The notes below the pieces were generated by a model. It was not told the origin of the DNA, searched no databases, and worked only from the letters and a program-made list of their open reading frames with translations. The position numbers and the translations under genes were made by a program. Below are positions 48,431 to 59,541 of a DNA stretch of 64,000 nt, piece by piece. Within the stretch, counting starts at the first letter, position 1. Every line of letters starts with the position of its first letter. The stretch lies in NCBI RefSeq assembly GCF_050003625.1, contig NC_134397.1, positions 67,740,669-67,804,668 on the forward strand. The letters run 5' to 3'. The stretch comes from Haematobia irritans (Eukaryota > Arthropoda > Insecta > Diptera > Muscidae).

Positions 48431-48600
48431 ATAGAAAATGTTGTCAAAATTGTATTTCTATACAAAATTTTATCAAATTTTATTTCTATACAAAATTTTG
48501 TCAAAATTTTATTTCTATACAAAATTTTGTCAAAATTTTATTTCTATACAAAATTTTATCAAATTGTATTTCTATGGAAAATTTGAGTACCTCTTAGTTG
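48425..48600 (+). repeat. 29-bp AT-rich array with GAATTCTAC flank
   Basis: About six units of the TATTTCTATACAAAATTTTG type directly follow the GC-rich repeat. Downstream, GGTAGAATTCTACTAACTGT (48661-48680) recurs as at 2509-2527, marking the edge of this dispersed repeat. Confidence 0.75.
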
Positions 48601-48680
48601 GAGAGGAATATTTTGAAAAATTAACCAAAGCAATGAGAATTCTACAAATCTATCATTTTTGGTAGAATTCTACTAACTGT

Positions 48681-49322
48681 GGCAACCGTGTACCAGTTCT
48701 CCATTTTGTCGCAATTTTTAAATTTTCATATAACTTTTTTAATAATACTCTCTTGATACTAAAATTTGATTGGATCTATACATTTACTGAAATACAATTA
48801 GTATTTTTCCTTTTTGGTGCGATTCGAATGCACAAAAGCCTATGTGGTACTTCTACTTAGTTGTCACAGGACATGTTCTTGGGGATGAGTCCATGTTGTG
48901 ACACGATCTGAGACTGGCCCACATACTCCTGGTATCTTTCCCGTATCGGTCCTGAGCTTGATCTATTTCCCGCAGGGAATGAGAAATTTCACTCTATTTT
49001 ATAGATTATTATTAGATACGGGGCAAAAACATAAGACACATTAGTTCTTGGTCAAACCGATAGAGGGTGGTCTGACATTGTTTACCAAATTTGTTCTTCC
49101 ACGAAATGATCGAATGAAATTTGCTTCTAGGAGGCTTCCAAAGTTATATCTGGTGGTCGATTTTTTTTGGAGGTTGAACCTACCAAATTTCAACTAAATC
49201 ATATGGACTCTTCTAAAATTAATACATCCAAAGCACTATGGGCTAAACCATGATTTTAGCGGCAAAAAATACTTCCCACCAAGTTAGCTTCACAAAATTT
49301 GGTGAGTAGATTTGTAGTTATA
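48681..49322. other. Unique block plus worn family A piece
   Basis: Unique to about 49075, including an imperfect inverted repeat around TTGTCACAGGACATG (48861-48875) and CATGTTGTGACAC (48891-48903). 49083-49210 is a degraded A central unit (GATCGAATGAAATTTGCTTC). No coding frame. Confidence 0.4.
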
Positions 49323-50698
49323 AACATGTATATACGGCCGTAAGTTCGGTCAGGCCGAAGCTTATGTACCCTCCACCATCGATTGCATAGAAACTTGTAC
49401 TAAAGACTGTCATCCACAATCGAATTATTTGGGTTGCGGTAACACTTGCCAATGGCAAGGTATCTTAAAACATCCTACACCGTCTTCTAAATTGTAAGTA
49501 AGTCCATACGTGGTACATATTATATCAAAAAATACCGATCAAATACTCGTACGTATATAATTCAGTTTGACAAAATTTTCTATAGAAATAAAATTTTGAC
49601 AAAATTTTCTATAAAAATAATATTTTCTATTGAAATAAAGTTTTGACAAAATTTTCTACAGAAATGAAAATTTAACAAAATATTCTATAGAAATAAAATT
49701 TTAACAAAATTTTCTATAGAAATAAAATTTTGTCAAAATTTTTTATGGGAATGACAAAAGTTTCTATAGAAATAACATTTTGGTAGATTATTTTTGGCTC
49801 GAGTGGCAACCATGATTATGAACCGATTTTTGTGTGATTGGAGATCGGCTATATATATAACCATAGATCGATATGGACCAATCTTGGTATGGTTGTTAGC
49901 GGCCATATACTAACACCACGTTCCAAATTTGAACCGGATCGGATGAAATTTGCTTTTCTTAGAATCTCCGCAAGCCAAATCTGGGGATCGGTTTATATGG
50001 GGGCTATATATAATTATGAACCGATGTGGACCAATTTTTGCATGGTTATTAGAGACCATATACCAACATCATGTACCAAATTTCAGCCGGATCGCATGAA
50101 ATTTGTTTCTCTTTGAGGCTCAGCAAGCCAAATCTGGGGATCGGTTTATATGGGGGCTATATATAATTATGGACCGATGTGGAACAATTTTTGCATGGTC
50201 ATTAGGGAACATATACCAACACCATGCACCAAATTTCAGCCGGATCGGATGAAATTTGCTTCTCTTTGAGGCTCCGCAAGCCAAATCTGGGGATCGGTTT
50301 ATATGGGGGCTATATATAGTTATGGACCGATGTGAATCAATTTTTGCATGGTTGTTAGAGACCATGTACCAACATCATATACCAAATTTCAGCTGGATCG
50401 GATGAAATATGTTTTTCGTAGAGGCTCCGCAAGCCAAATCGAGGCATCGGTTTATATGGGGGCTATGTGTAAAAGTGTACCGATATGGCCCATTTGCAAT
50501 ACCATCCGAGCTACATCAATAACAACTACTTGTGTCAAGTTTCAAGTCAATAGCTTGTTTCGTTCGGAAGTTAGCGTGATTTCAACAGACGGACGGACGG
50601 ACTCAGATCGACTCAGAATTTCACCACGACCCAGAATATATATACTTTATGGGGTCTTAGAGCAATATTTCGATGTGTTACAAACGGAATGAGGGTAT
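49323..50698 (-). mobile_element. DINE-1-like family A element, near-complete
   Basis: 3' end AACATGTATATACGG, hairpin TTCGGTCAGGCCGAA (49345-49359), 29-bp array 49560-49785 and about four central units 49860-50470. GGAC run at 50589-50601. At the 5' end the piece between GAATGA and GAGGGTAT, carrying the subterminal repeat, is deleted. Confidence 0.84.
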
Positions 50699-51382
50699 AA
50701 AACTATGTATATGGGAACATAAACCACTACATAGCATCCAACTAGAGGTGTGCACGTGACACGAAATTGTCGTGACTCACGAACATTTTCGTGATTCGTG
50801 CGTGAGTCACGCTCATGACAACAGCGTGAGTGTGCCTGAGTGTGATTAACAAACCAAAATGTCGTGCGTGAGTCACGAAAATAATATCTTCGTGAGTGTG
50901 CGTGAGTAACGAATTACACTCACGAAAATATTCCTGCTCACCAACATAAAACGCTTAAGAGTTAAATTCAATTACAATTTTAGTGACACCTGAGATGTTA
51001 AGAGTTTAATAACACTCTCGATTTTAATAATGCTCTTGTTTTGAAACACTTCGGCAAGGTAAATTAATCATAAAATTATTCGTGAGTCAAGATATTTATC
51101 GTGAGTCACGTTATTTTTCGTGAGTCACGGTATTTTTCGTGAGTAACGACGTTTTCGTGCGTGAGTACAAATTTTCCTTTCGTGAGTGTGCGTGAGCGTG
51201 AGTCCTACTAAAAAATATCGTGCGTGAGTGTGCGTGAGAGTGAGTAAACTATTACTCACGTGCACACCTCTACATCCAACACATTGGACGGATTTGATAT
51301 GCTATCGAAAATGTGGATCTACAAAGTGGTGCAGGGTATAATATTGTCGACCACGCCCGACTTTAGACTTTCCTTACTTGTT
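50699..51382 (+). mobile_element. Family C 3' part, split by hAT MITE
   Basis: CATAGCATCCAAC joins, after the MITE, to ACATTGGACGGATTTGATAT and continues to AAGTGGTGCAGGGTATAATA, the GC-rich hairpin segment and TTACTTGTT at 51382. This is the sequence of the uninterrupted C copy around 63361-63472. Confidence 0.8.
50743..51272. mobile_element. hAT-type MITE with CGTGAGT subterminal repeats
   Basis: 530 bp with perfect 17-bp inverted ends TAGAGGTGTGCACGTGA and an 8-bp target duplication CATCCAAC at 50735-50742 and 51273-51280. The uninterrupted site exists at 63363-63370 in another C element. CGTGAGT or its complement occurs about 16 times (7 on the left, 9 on the right), often as the palindrome CGTGAGTCACG, leaving a motif-free middle (50925-51080). 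The TIR, 8-bp duplication and subterminal motif clusters are hallmarks of hAT elements. No transposase. Confidence 0.88.
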
Positions 51383-52751
51383 TTTCTTATGAAAAAGGCG
51401 ATTGAAATTTACATTAAAAGTAAAGCATTTGTGCTTTTTGTGTACTTATTTAAGGACATATTAATATAATCCATAAAATCCAATTATCATTAATGAAAGG
51501 TCCTTACAAATCAAATACGAAAGTTTTGAATTATAGTTTCCAAACCATAGAATATTATGCTAATTCTCCCCGATTGGGTAGCAAATATGTACGGGTATAC
51601 AGATAAAGAATTCAACAAAAAACCAACTATATTTCCTGTCATCAATGTCGTTTATCATTCGTTTATGTTCACAATATAATGTGGAGTTCACTCTTGCATA
51701 AACCTTTACATGTTTTGGTAGATTATTGTAAACATACGTTCTATTCAAATAAATTTCGAATTTTTCTTTTATTCATTTTGTTTTTTTTTTTTTTTGGTGG
51801 TAAGGAAGGGGGTGATTTTTATCAACCTATATAAGATTTTGTGCAGCTCAAATGTTGGTAAAAATCCTTTTGGGTATCATTTTGTGAATACAGCAAATTT
51901 TTATTTCTTTGATGTTTTTATGGGGGAATTTTGTTTGTATTTCCGCTTTCCGTGAATGCTTGCACACATGTACAGAGGTTGGCTATACAAGTTCTGAATA
52001 TTGCATTTAAATAAGGTTGTTGCTTACAATTCTTAGGAACGAAAATATTCCTAGGGTGTATGTTGACTAGTGTGCTCTAGAGATAGTGAGAGAGAGAATA
52101 AGGTAGAGACCTTTCCACATACAACCATACTTATTAACAAAGCACAAAGACACTTTTTTCCCATTGCCCTATGTGAGGTATGAGTAACACGAATACCCAT
52201 AATTCATGTTACTTATGCGATCAGCATTTGTGGCCTTGCTTTTGAATGGGAAAAATATCTTTCCTTCTTCTTCTTTTTTTTTTTGAGGTTACGACTGTCA
52301 TTTATTTGAAATTGTCCTTATTTATGTGTACGCCAACGGTGGAGTCCCATTGACTGACAATAAATCGCGAACTTTACAAACTGATATGAAACACATATGA
52401 ATAGGTGCTTCAACTAGATGACACCACTTACATAAGCACCATATATGTAGGAAACCGAGTCTTTTCAGGAATGGTGTTGACTTTAAAAGAAATGTATTTT
52501 GCAAATGGCATATGAGAATGTATGTTTTCTCTACTGCATTACTAAGATTATCAGGTGTGACAGAATTTCTATAAGATTTCTTTTACCCTATTTAGATTGA
52601 ACCACAAATAGAGGTGCATTGATTATTCAAAATAAATACAAAATACCTAAGGTCAGGTGGGTGGGAAACCAAATAGAAGATTTCAATACGAAGAAATATA
52701 TATCAGGAGGGCTTATAATGGGTACACAGAATGAGGAAAATATTTATAATT
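51383..52751. other. Unique block, no gene seen
   Basis: Mixed, non-repetitive sequence with T-runs (51780-51795, 52271-52285). Open frames of about 60 residues do not resemble known proteins. Confidence 0.4.
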
Positions 52752-52891
52752 ATACCCTAAACCATAAACATAATGGTCAGGGTATAATAACTTGACCATA
52801 GTATCATATCAACAAAACCTGCAAAATATCATCCAAATCGGTTCAGATTTAGATATATATGCATCGCTCGATTTTCTTAAATTTGAGCATA
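52752..52891 (+). mobile_element. Family D element, left part, host of mariner
   Basis: 5' end ATACCCTAAACC, then directly a central unit; the core and GTCY run are missing. It is interrupted at TA by the Himar-like mariner and resumes at 59379 (AGTCTCTTATTTATTAACC) to about 59541. Confidence 0.72.
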
Positions 52892-52959
52892 ACAGGATGA
52901 CTGATAAGTCCCCAGTCTAACAAAGAAAAACACATTTTTTTTTGTAAAAATTCGTTTTT

Positions 52960-53100
52960 ATACCCACCACCATAGAATGGTGACGGGGGTATAATAAGTT
53001 TGTCATTCCGTTTGTAACACATCGAAATATCGATTTGCGACTATATAAAGTATATATATTCTTGATCAGGGAGAAATTGTAAGACGATATAACAATGTCC

Positions 53101-53148
<48 letters not shown>

Positions 53149-54701
53149 GGCTGTCTGTCTGTCTGTCTGTTGTAATCACGCTACAGTCTTCAATAATGAA
53201 GCAATTGTGCTGAAATTTTGCACAAACTCGTCTTTTGTCTGCAGGCAGGTCAAGTTCGAAGATGGGCTATATCGGTCCAGGTTTTGATATAGTCCCCATA
53301 TAAAACGACCTCCCGATTTGGGGTCTTGGGCTTATAGAAATCGTAGTTTTTATCCAATTTACCTGAAATCTAGCGGTATTTTGTTACCATAAAGAGGTGT
53401 GCCAAAAATGGTGAGTATCGGTCAATGTTTTGGTATAGCCCCCATATAGACCGATCTCCCGATTTTATTTCTTGGGCTTATAGAAACCGCAGTTTTTATT
53501 CAATTTACCTGAAATTTGAAATCTAGAGGTATTTTATGACCATAAAGAGGTGTGCCAAAAATTGTGAGTATCGGTCCATATTTTGGTATAGCCCCCATAT
53601 AGACCGATCTCCCGATTTTACTTCTTGGGCTTATGGAATCCGCAGTTTTTATCCAATTTACCTGAAATTGAAAATCGAGAGGTACTTTAAAACCTTGAAG
53701 AGGAGTGCCAAAAATAGTGAGCATCGGTCCATGTTTTGGTATGGTCCCCATATAAACCGACCTCCCGATTTGGGGTCTTCGGCTTATAGAAACCGTAGTT
53801 CTTATCCAATTTGTCTGAAATTGGATATCTAGAGGTATTTTAGGACCATAAAGAGGTGTGCCGAAAATGGTGAGTATCGGTCCATATTTTGGTATAGCCC
53901 CCATATAGGCCGATTTCCCGATTTTATTTCTTGGACTTCTAGAATCCGAAGTTTTTATCCTATTCGCCTGAAATTGGAAATCTAGAGGTATTTTCAGGCC
54001 ATAAAGAGGTGTGCCGCAAATGGTGAGTATCGGTCCATATTTTGGTATAGCCCCCATATAGACCGATTTCTCGATTTTATTTCTTGGACTTCTAGAATCC
54101 GAAGTTTTTATCCTATTCGCCTGAAATTGGAAATCTAGAGGTATTTTCAGGCCATAAAAAGGTGTGCCTAAAACGGTGAGTATCGGTCCATATTTTAGTA
54201 TAGCCCCCATAAGAACGATCTCCCGATTTAACTCCTTGGGTTTCTATAAACCGTAGTTTTTATCTGATTTGCCTGAAATTGTAAATATTCTGGTATTTTA
54301 GGCTCACAAATACGTGTACCGGATTAAGTTTTTATCGGTCCATTTGGTAATGCCTCCATATAGACCGATCTCCAATATTGAGGGTGTAGAAGGCGCACTG
54401 ATCATGAAAATTGCTTGAAACTCAATATAAAATTTCCAGATTTTACTTCTACAGATTTAAGATTTCAAATCAAGACGTTATTTTATAATTTTCTTGCACG
54501 CTTACAAGAGATGTTAATGATTCCTCTAAAACTCAAACAAAAATGGATAGTCCTCATAGGTGAAATCTTTAAATTTATCTTCGGGAAGTGTCCGCAAGTC
54601 CTCAAGCCCTCCTGAAATTTCAAAGAAACCCTAATATTTGGTTCATGGCAGTGGGTATTTAGGATTCGGCTCGGCCGAACTTACTGCTGTATATACTTGT
54701 T
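52960..54701 (+). mobile_element. Family B element nested in mariner, copy 1
   Basis: Starts ATACCCACCACCATAG after TTCGTTTTT of the mariner and ends ACTTGTT before ATTATTCACCATAG. Long (GTCT)n at 53102-53170, five central units spaced exactly 153 bp (GTGAGTATCGG at 53411, 53564, 53717, 53870, 54023), hairpin 54665-54679. The 236-residue minus open frame is a repeat artefact. Confidence 0.9.
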
Positions 54702-55562
54702 ATTATTCACCATAGTTCCCTTCAAGAGCGATACAACGATTATAACGACCTTCCAATTTTTTGATACCATTTTGGTAGTACTCCTTCGGTTTTGCCTCAA
54801 AATAGGCCTCAGTTGCGGCTATCACCTCTTCATTGCAGCCAAATTTTTTCCCTGCGAGCATCTTTTTGAGGTCTGAGAACAAGAAAAAGTCGCTGGGGGC
54901 CAGATCTAGAGTATACGGTAGGTGGGGGAGCAATTCGAAGCCCAATTCATGAATTTTTGCCATCGTTCTCAATGACTTGTGGTACAGTGCGTTGTCTTGC
55001 TGGAAGAACACTTTTTTCTTCTGCAAATGGGGCCCGCGATTTCGACCTTCAAACGCTCCAATAACGCCATATAATAGTCGCTGTTGATGGTTTTTCCCTT
55101 CTCAAGATAATCGATAAAAATTATTCCATGCGCATCCCAAAAAACAGAGGCCATTACTTTGCCAGCGGACTTTTGAGTCTTTCCACGCTTCGGAGACGGT
55201 TCACCGGTCGCTGTCCACTCAGTCGACTGTCGATTGGACTCAGGAGTGTAGTAATGGAGCCATGTTTCATCCATTGCCACATATCGACGGAAAAACTCGG
55301 GTGTATTACGAGTTAACAGCTGCAAACACCACTCAGAATCATCAACACGTTGCTGTTTTTGGTCAAATGTGAGCTCGCGCGGCACCCATTTTGCACAGAG
55401 CTTCCCCATATCCAAATATCGCTGTTGATGGTTTTTCCCTTCTCAAGATAATCGATAAAAATTATTCCATGCGCATCCCAAAAAACAGAGGCCATTACTT
55501 TGCCAGCGGACTTTTGAGTCTTTCCACGCTTCGGAGACGGTTCGCCGGTCGCTGTCCACTCA
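54702..55562 (-). pseudogene. Himar1-like transposase, C-terminal part, copy 1
   Basis: The mariner transposase C-terminus (FFQQDNALYHKS, then LAPSDFFLF with 34 residues between Asp 2 and Asp 3, ending ALEGNYGE) lies in one frame at 54703-55026. The preceding part, with the first catalytic Asp (VAMDETWLHYY), lies in another frame at 54969-55415. A small deletion around EIAG/PICRRKK breaks the frame. A second, incomplete 341-bp unit starts at 55420 and is cut at 55562 by the large duplication. Not functional. Confidence 0.9.
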
Positions 55563-55879
55563 ATAATAACTTGACCATAGTATCATATCAACAAAACCTG
55601 CAAAATATCATCCAAATCGGTTCAGATTTAGATATATATGCATCGCTCGATTTTCTTAAATTTGAGCATAACAGGATGACTGATAAGTCCCCAGTCTAAC
55701 AAAGAAAAACACATTTTTTTTTGTAAAAATTCGTTTTTATACCCACCACCATAGAATGGTGACGGGGGTATAATAAGTTTGTCATTCCGTTTGTAACACA
55801 TCGAAATATCGATTTGCGACTATATAAAGTATATATATTCTTGATCAGGGAGAAATTGTAAGACGATATAACAATGTCC

Positions 55880-55923
<44 letters not shown>

Positions 55924-58337
55924 GGCTGTCTGTCTGTCTGTCTGTTGTAATCACGCTACAGTCTTCAATAATGAAGCAATTGTGCTGAAATTTTGCACAA
56001 ACTCGTCTTTTGTCTGCAGGCAGGTCAAGTTCGAAGATGGGCTATATCGGTCCAGGTTTTGATATAGTCCCCATATAAAACGACCTCCCGATTTGGGGTC
56101 TTGGGCTTATAGAAATCGTAGTTTTTATCCAATTTACCTGAAATCTAGCGGTATTTTGTTACCATAAAGAGGTGTGCCAAAAATGGTGAGTATCGGTCAA
56201 TGTTTTGGTATAGCCCCCATATAGACCGATCTCCCGATTTTATTTCTTGGGCTTATAGAAACCGCAGTTTTTATTCAATTTACCTGAAATTTGAAATCTA
56301 GAGGTATTTTATGACCATAAAGAGGTGTGCCAAAAATTGTGAGTATCGGTCCATATTTTGGTATAGCCCCCATATAGACCGATCTCCCGATTTTACTTCT
56401 TGGGCTTATGGAATCCGCAGTTTTTATCCAATTTACCTGAAATTGAAAATCGAGAGGTACTTTAAAACCTTGAAGAGGAGTGCCAAAAATAGTGAGCATC
56501 GGTCCATGTTTTGGTATGGTCCCCATATAAACCGACCTCCCGATTTGGGGTCTTCGGCTTATAGAAACCGTAGTTCTTATCCAATTTGTCTGAAATTGGA
56601 TATCTAGAGGTATTTTAGGACCATAAAGAGGTGTGCCGAAAATGGTGAGTATCGGTCCATATTTTGGTATAGCCCCCATATAGGCCGATTTCCCGATTTT
56701 ATTTCTTGGACTTCTAGAATCCGAAGTTTTTATCCTATTCGCCTGAAATTGGAAATCTAGAGGTATTTTCAGGCCATAAAGAGGTGTGCCGCAAATGGTG
56801 AGTATCGGTCCATATTTTGGTATAGCCCCCATATAGACCGATTTCTCGATTTTATTTCTTGGACTTCTAGAATCCGAAGTTTTTATCCTATTCGCCTGAA
56901 ATTGGAAATCTAGAGGTATTTTCAGGCCATAAAAAGGTGTGCCTAAAACGGTGAGTATCGGTCCATATTTTAGTATAGCCCCCATAAGAACGATCTCCCG
57001 ATTTAACTCCTTGGGTTTCTATAAACCGTAGTTTTTATCTGATTTGCCTGAAATTGTAAATATTCTGGTATTTTAGGCTCACAAATACGTGTACCGGATT
57101 AAGTTTTTATCGGTCCATTTGGTAATGCCTCCATATAGACCGATCTCCAATATTGAGGGTGTAGAAGGCGCACTGATCATGAAAATTGCTTGAAACTCAA
57201 TATAAAATTTCCAGATTTTACTTCTACAGATTTAAGATTTCAAATCAAGACGTTATTTTATAATTTTCTTGCACGCTTACAAGAGATGTTAATGATTCCT
57301 CTAAAACTCAAACAAAAATGGATAGTCCTCATAGGTGAAATCTTTAAATTTATCTTCGGGAAGTGTCCGCAAGTCCTCAAGCCCTCCTGAAATTTCAAAG
57401 AAACCCTAATATTTGGTTCATGGCAGTGGGTATTTAGGATTCGGCTCGGCCGAACTTACTGCTGTATATACTTGTTATTATTCACCATAGTTCCCTTCAA
57501 GAGCGATACAACGATTATAACGACCTTCCAATTTTTTGATACCATTTTGGTAGTACTCCTTCGGTTTTGCCTCAAAATAGGCCTCAGTTGCGGCTATCAC
57601 CTCTTCATTGCAGCCAAATTTTTTCCCTGCGAGCATCTTTTTGAGGTCTGAGAACAAGAAAAAGTCGCTGGGGGCCAGATCTAGAGTATACGGTAGGTGG
57701 GGGAGCAATTCGAAGCCCAATTCATGAATTTTTGCCATCGTTCTCAATGACTTGTGGTACAGTGCGTTGTCTTGCTGGAAGAACACTTTTTTCTTCTGCA
57801 AATGGGGCCCGCGATTTCGACCTTCAAACGCTCCAATAACGCCATATAATAGTCGCTGTTGATGGTTTTTCCCTTCTCAAGATAATCGATAAAAATTATT
57901 CCATGCGCATCCCAAAAAACAGAGGCCATTACTTTGCCAGCGGACTTTTGAGTCTTTCCACGCTTCGGAGACGGTTCACCGGTCGCTGTCCACTCAGTCG
58001 ACTGTCGATTGGACTCAGGAGTGTAGTAATGGAGCCATGTTTCATCCATTGCCACATATCGACGGAAAAACTCGGGTGTATTACGAGTTAACAGCTGCAA
58101 ACACCACTCAGAATCATCAACACGTTGCTGTTTTTGGTCAAATGTGAGCTCGCGCGGCACCCATTTTGCACAGAGCTTCCCCATATCCAAATATCGCTGT
58201 TGATGGTTTTTCCCTTCTCAAGATAATCGATAAAAATTATTCCATGCGCATCCCAAAAAACAGAGGCCATTACTTTGCCAGCGGACTTTTGAGTCTTTCC
58301 ACGCTTCGGAGACGGTTCGCCGGTCGCTGTCCACTCA
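55563..58337. repeat. 2.78-kb tandem duplication, copy 2
   Basis: 2775 bp. It begins ATAATAAC inside what was the transposase and proceeds through a second mariner left end (55671), a second B element and the transposase C-terminus. It then continues into the unduplicated right half of the mariner. Confidence 0.93.
55739..57476 (+). mobile_element. Family B element nested in mariner, copy 2
   Basis: Same as the copy at 52960-54701 except for one fewer GTCT unit in the microsatellite (about 55876-55945). Confidence 0.9.
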
Positions 58338-59199
58338 GTCGACTGTCGATTGGACTCAGGAGTGTAGTAATGGAGCCATGTTTCATCCATTGCCACATAT
58401 CGACGGAAAAACTCGGGTGTATTACGAGTTAACAGCTGCAAACACCACTCAGAATCATCAACACGTTGCTGTTTTTGGTCAAATGTGAGCTCGCGCGGCA
58501 CCCATTTTGCACAGAGCTTCCCCATATCCAAATATGGCTGTTGATGGTTATTCCCTTCTCAAGATAATCGATAAAAATTATTCCATGCGCATCCCAAAAA
58601 ACAGAGGCCATTACTTTGCCAGCGGACTTTTGAGTCTTTCCACGCTTCAGAGACGGTTCGCCGGTCGCTGTCCACTCAGTCGACTGTCGATTGGACTCAG
58701 GAGTGTAGTAATGGAGCCATGTTTCATCCATTGCCACATATCGACGGAAAAACTCGGGTGTATTACGAGTTAACAGCTGCAAACACCACTCAGAATCATC
58801 AACACGTTGCTGTTTTTGGTCAAATGTGAGCTCGCGCGGCTCCCATTTTGCACAGAGCTTCCCCATATCCAAATATTGATGAATGATATGACCAACACGG
58901 TCCTTTGACATATTTAAGGCCTCTGCTATCGCGATCAACTTCATTTTACGGTCATTCAAAATCATTTTGTAGATTTTTTGGATGTTTTCGCCGGTAACCA
59001 CCTCTTTCGGGCGTCCACTGCGTTCACCGTCCTCCGTGCTCATTTCACCACGCTTGAATTTTGCATACTAATCAATTATTGTTGATTTCCCTGGGGCAGA
59101 GTCCGGAAACTCATTATCAAGCCAAGTGTTTGCTTCCACCGTATTTTTTCCCTTCAGAAAACAGTATTTTAACAAAACACGAAATTCCTTTTTTCCCAT
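57477..59199 (-). pseudogene. Himar1-like transposase, disrupted full-length copy
   Basis: Start codon at 59199 (MGKKEFRVLLKYCFLKGKN), followed by a stop in place of the Trp of the usual DWY at 59068-59070. Then come MSTEDGERSGRP, the HTH region with KDRVGHIIHQYLDMG and the WVPREL-type linker (here WEPREL). The first catalytic Asp is in AMDETWLHYY and the second and third (DD34D) are near the C-terminus. A 341-bp segment is present three times (57854-58876), shifting the frame, and a small deletion precedes Asp 2. Closely resembles Himar1 of the horn fly. Three independent lesions make it non-functional. Confidence 0.92.
57854..58876. repeat. 341-bp tandem triplication within transposase
   Basis: Units start at 57854, 58195 and 58536, each exactly 341 bp, covering from YLDMGKLCAKW to KGKTINS. 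Unit 3 differs by a few bases (TGGTTATTCCC, CTTCAGAGAC, CGGCTCCC). The length is not a multiple of 3. Confidence 0.92.
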
Positions 59200-59378
59200 T
59201 TTTTTCACAATAACAAAAGTTGCTTCACAAAAGACGCTCTATCTCACAAACTAATTTACTTACAGACGTCAAATTTTGACACGAATCATTTGAAGGTTGG
59301 TACTATATGAAAATAATATGCACTTAATTCTAGCGACACCATCTATGTGTCAGACCGGGGACTTATCAGCCAACCTGT

Positions 59379-59541
59379 TAAGTCTCTTATTTATTAACCA
59401 ATGTTACTGAAATTTCAAATATTGACATATTAGCCGATCGTAATTAGACTTATATGTAGCTCTTATTTAAATATATTTCCCAAGTGTCACAAATTTGGAT
59501 TTATTACCCACACTAATTGAGCGATTTCATCTTTTTAAGTT
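59379..59541 (+). mobile_element. Family D element, part right of mariner
   Basis: AGTCTCTTATTTATTAACCA continues the D unit broken at 52891, as judged by the uninterrupted relative at 33630-33665. It stops where another D 5' end begins. Confidence 0.65.

Larger units (their letters stand above)
52784..55562. repeat. 2.78-kb tandem duplication, copy 1
   Basis: 2779 bp, repeated immediately as 55563-58337. The unit holds D flank, mariner left end, a full B element and part of the mariner transposase. All open frames are identical between the copies. The only difference I find is one GTCT repeat unit (offset 2779 before it, 2775 after). Confidence 0.93.
52892..59378 (-). mobile_element. Himar1-like mariner (irritans subfamily), expanded
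   Basis: Left end ACAGGATGACTGATAAGTCC, right end (complement) ACAGGTTGGCTGATAAGTCC, TA at 52890-52891 and 59379-59380. The usual length is about 1.3 kb. Here it is 6.5 kb because of a B insertion near the left end, a 341-bp triplication in the transposase and a 2.78-kb tandem duplication that adds a second internal left end (55671). The sequence continues as family D on both sides. Confidence 0.92.

Noticed and set aside
48109..48597. 162-residue open frame as a gene
   Set aside because: The latter two thirds are translated 29-bp repeats; only the first 60 or so residues are non-repetitive and they are unidentified, so it is kept only as a low-confidence note.
53500..54210. 236-residue minus-strand open frame (also 56275-56985)
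   Set aside because: It repeats every 51 residues in step with the 153-bp central repeat of a family B element; no start context, no domain, and the same happens on the opposite strand.
55128..55316. Plus-strand open frames over the mariner transposase (also 57903-58091, 58166-58432, 58507-58773)
   Set aside because: Antisense shadows of the minus-strand transposase.
55874..56062. 62-residue open frame of repeated VCLS
   Set aside because: Translation of the GTCT microsatellite in a B element.
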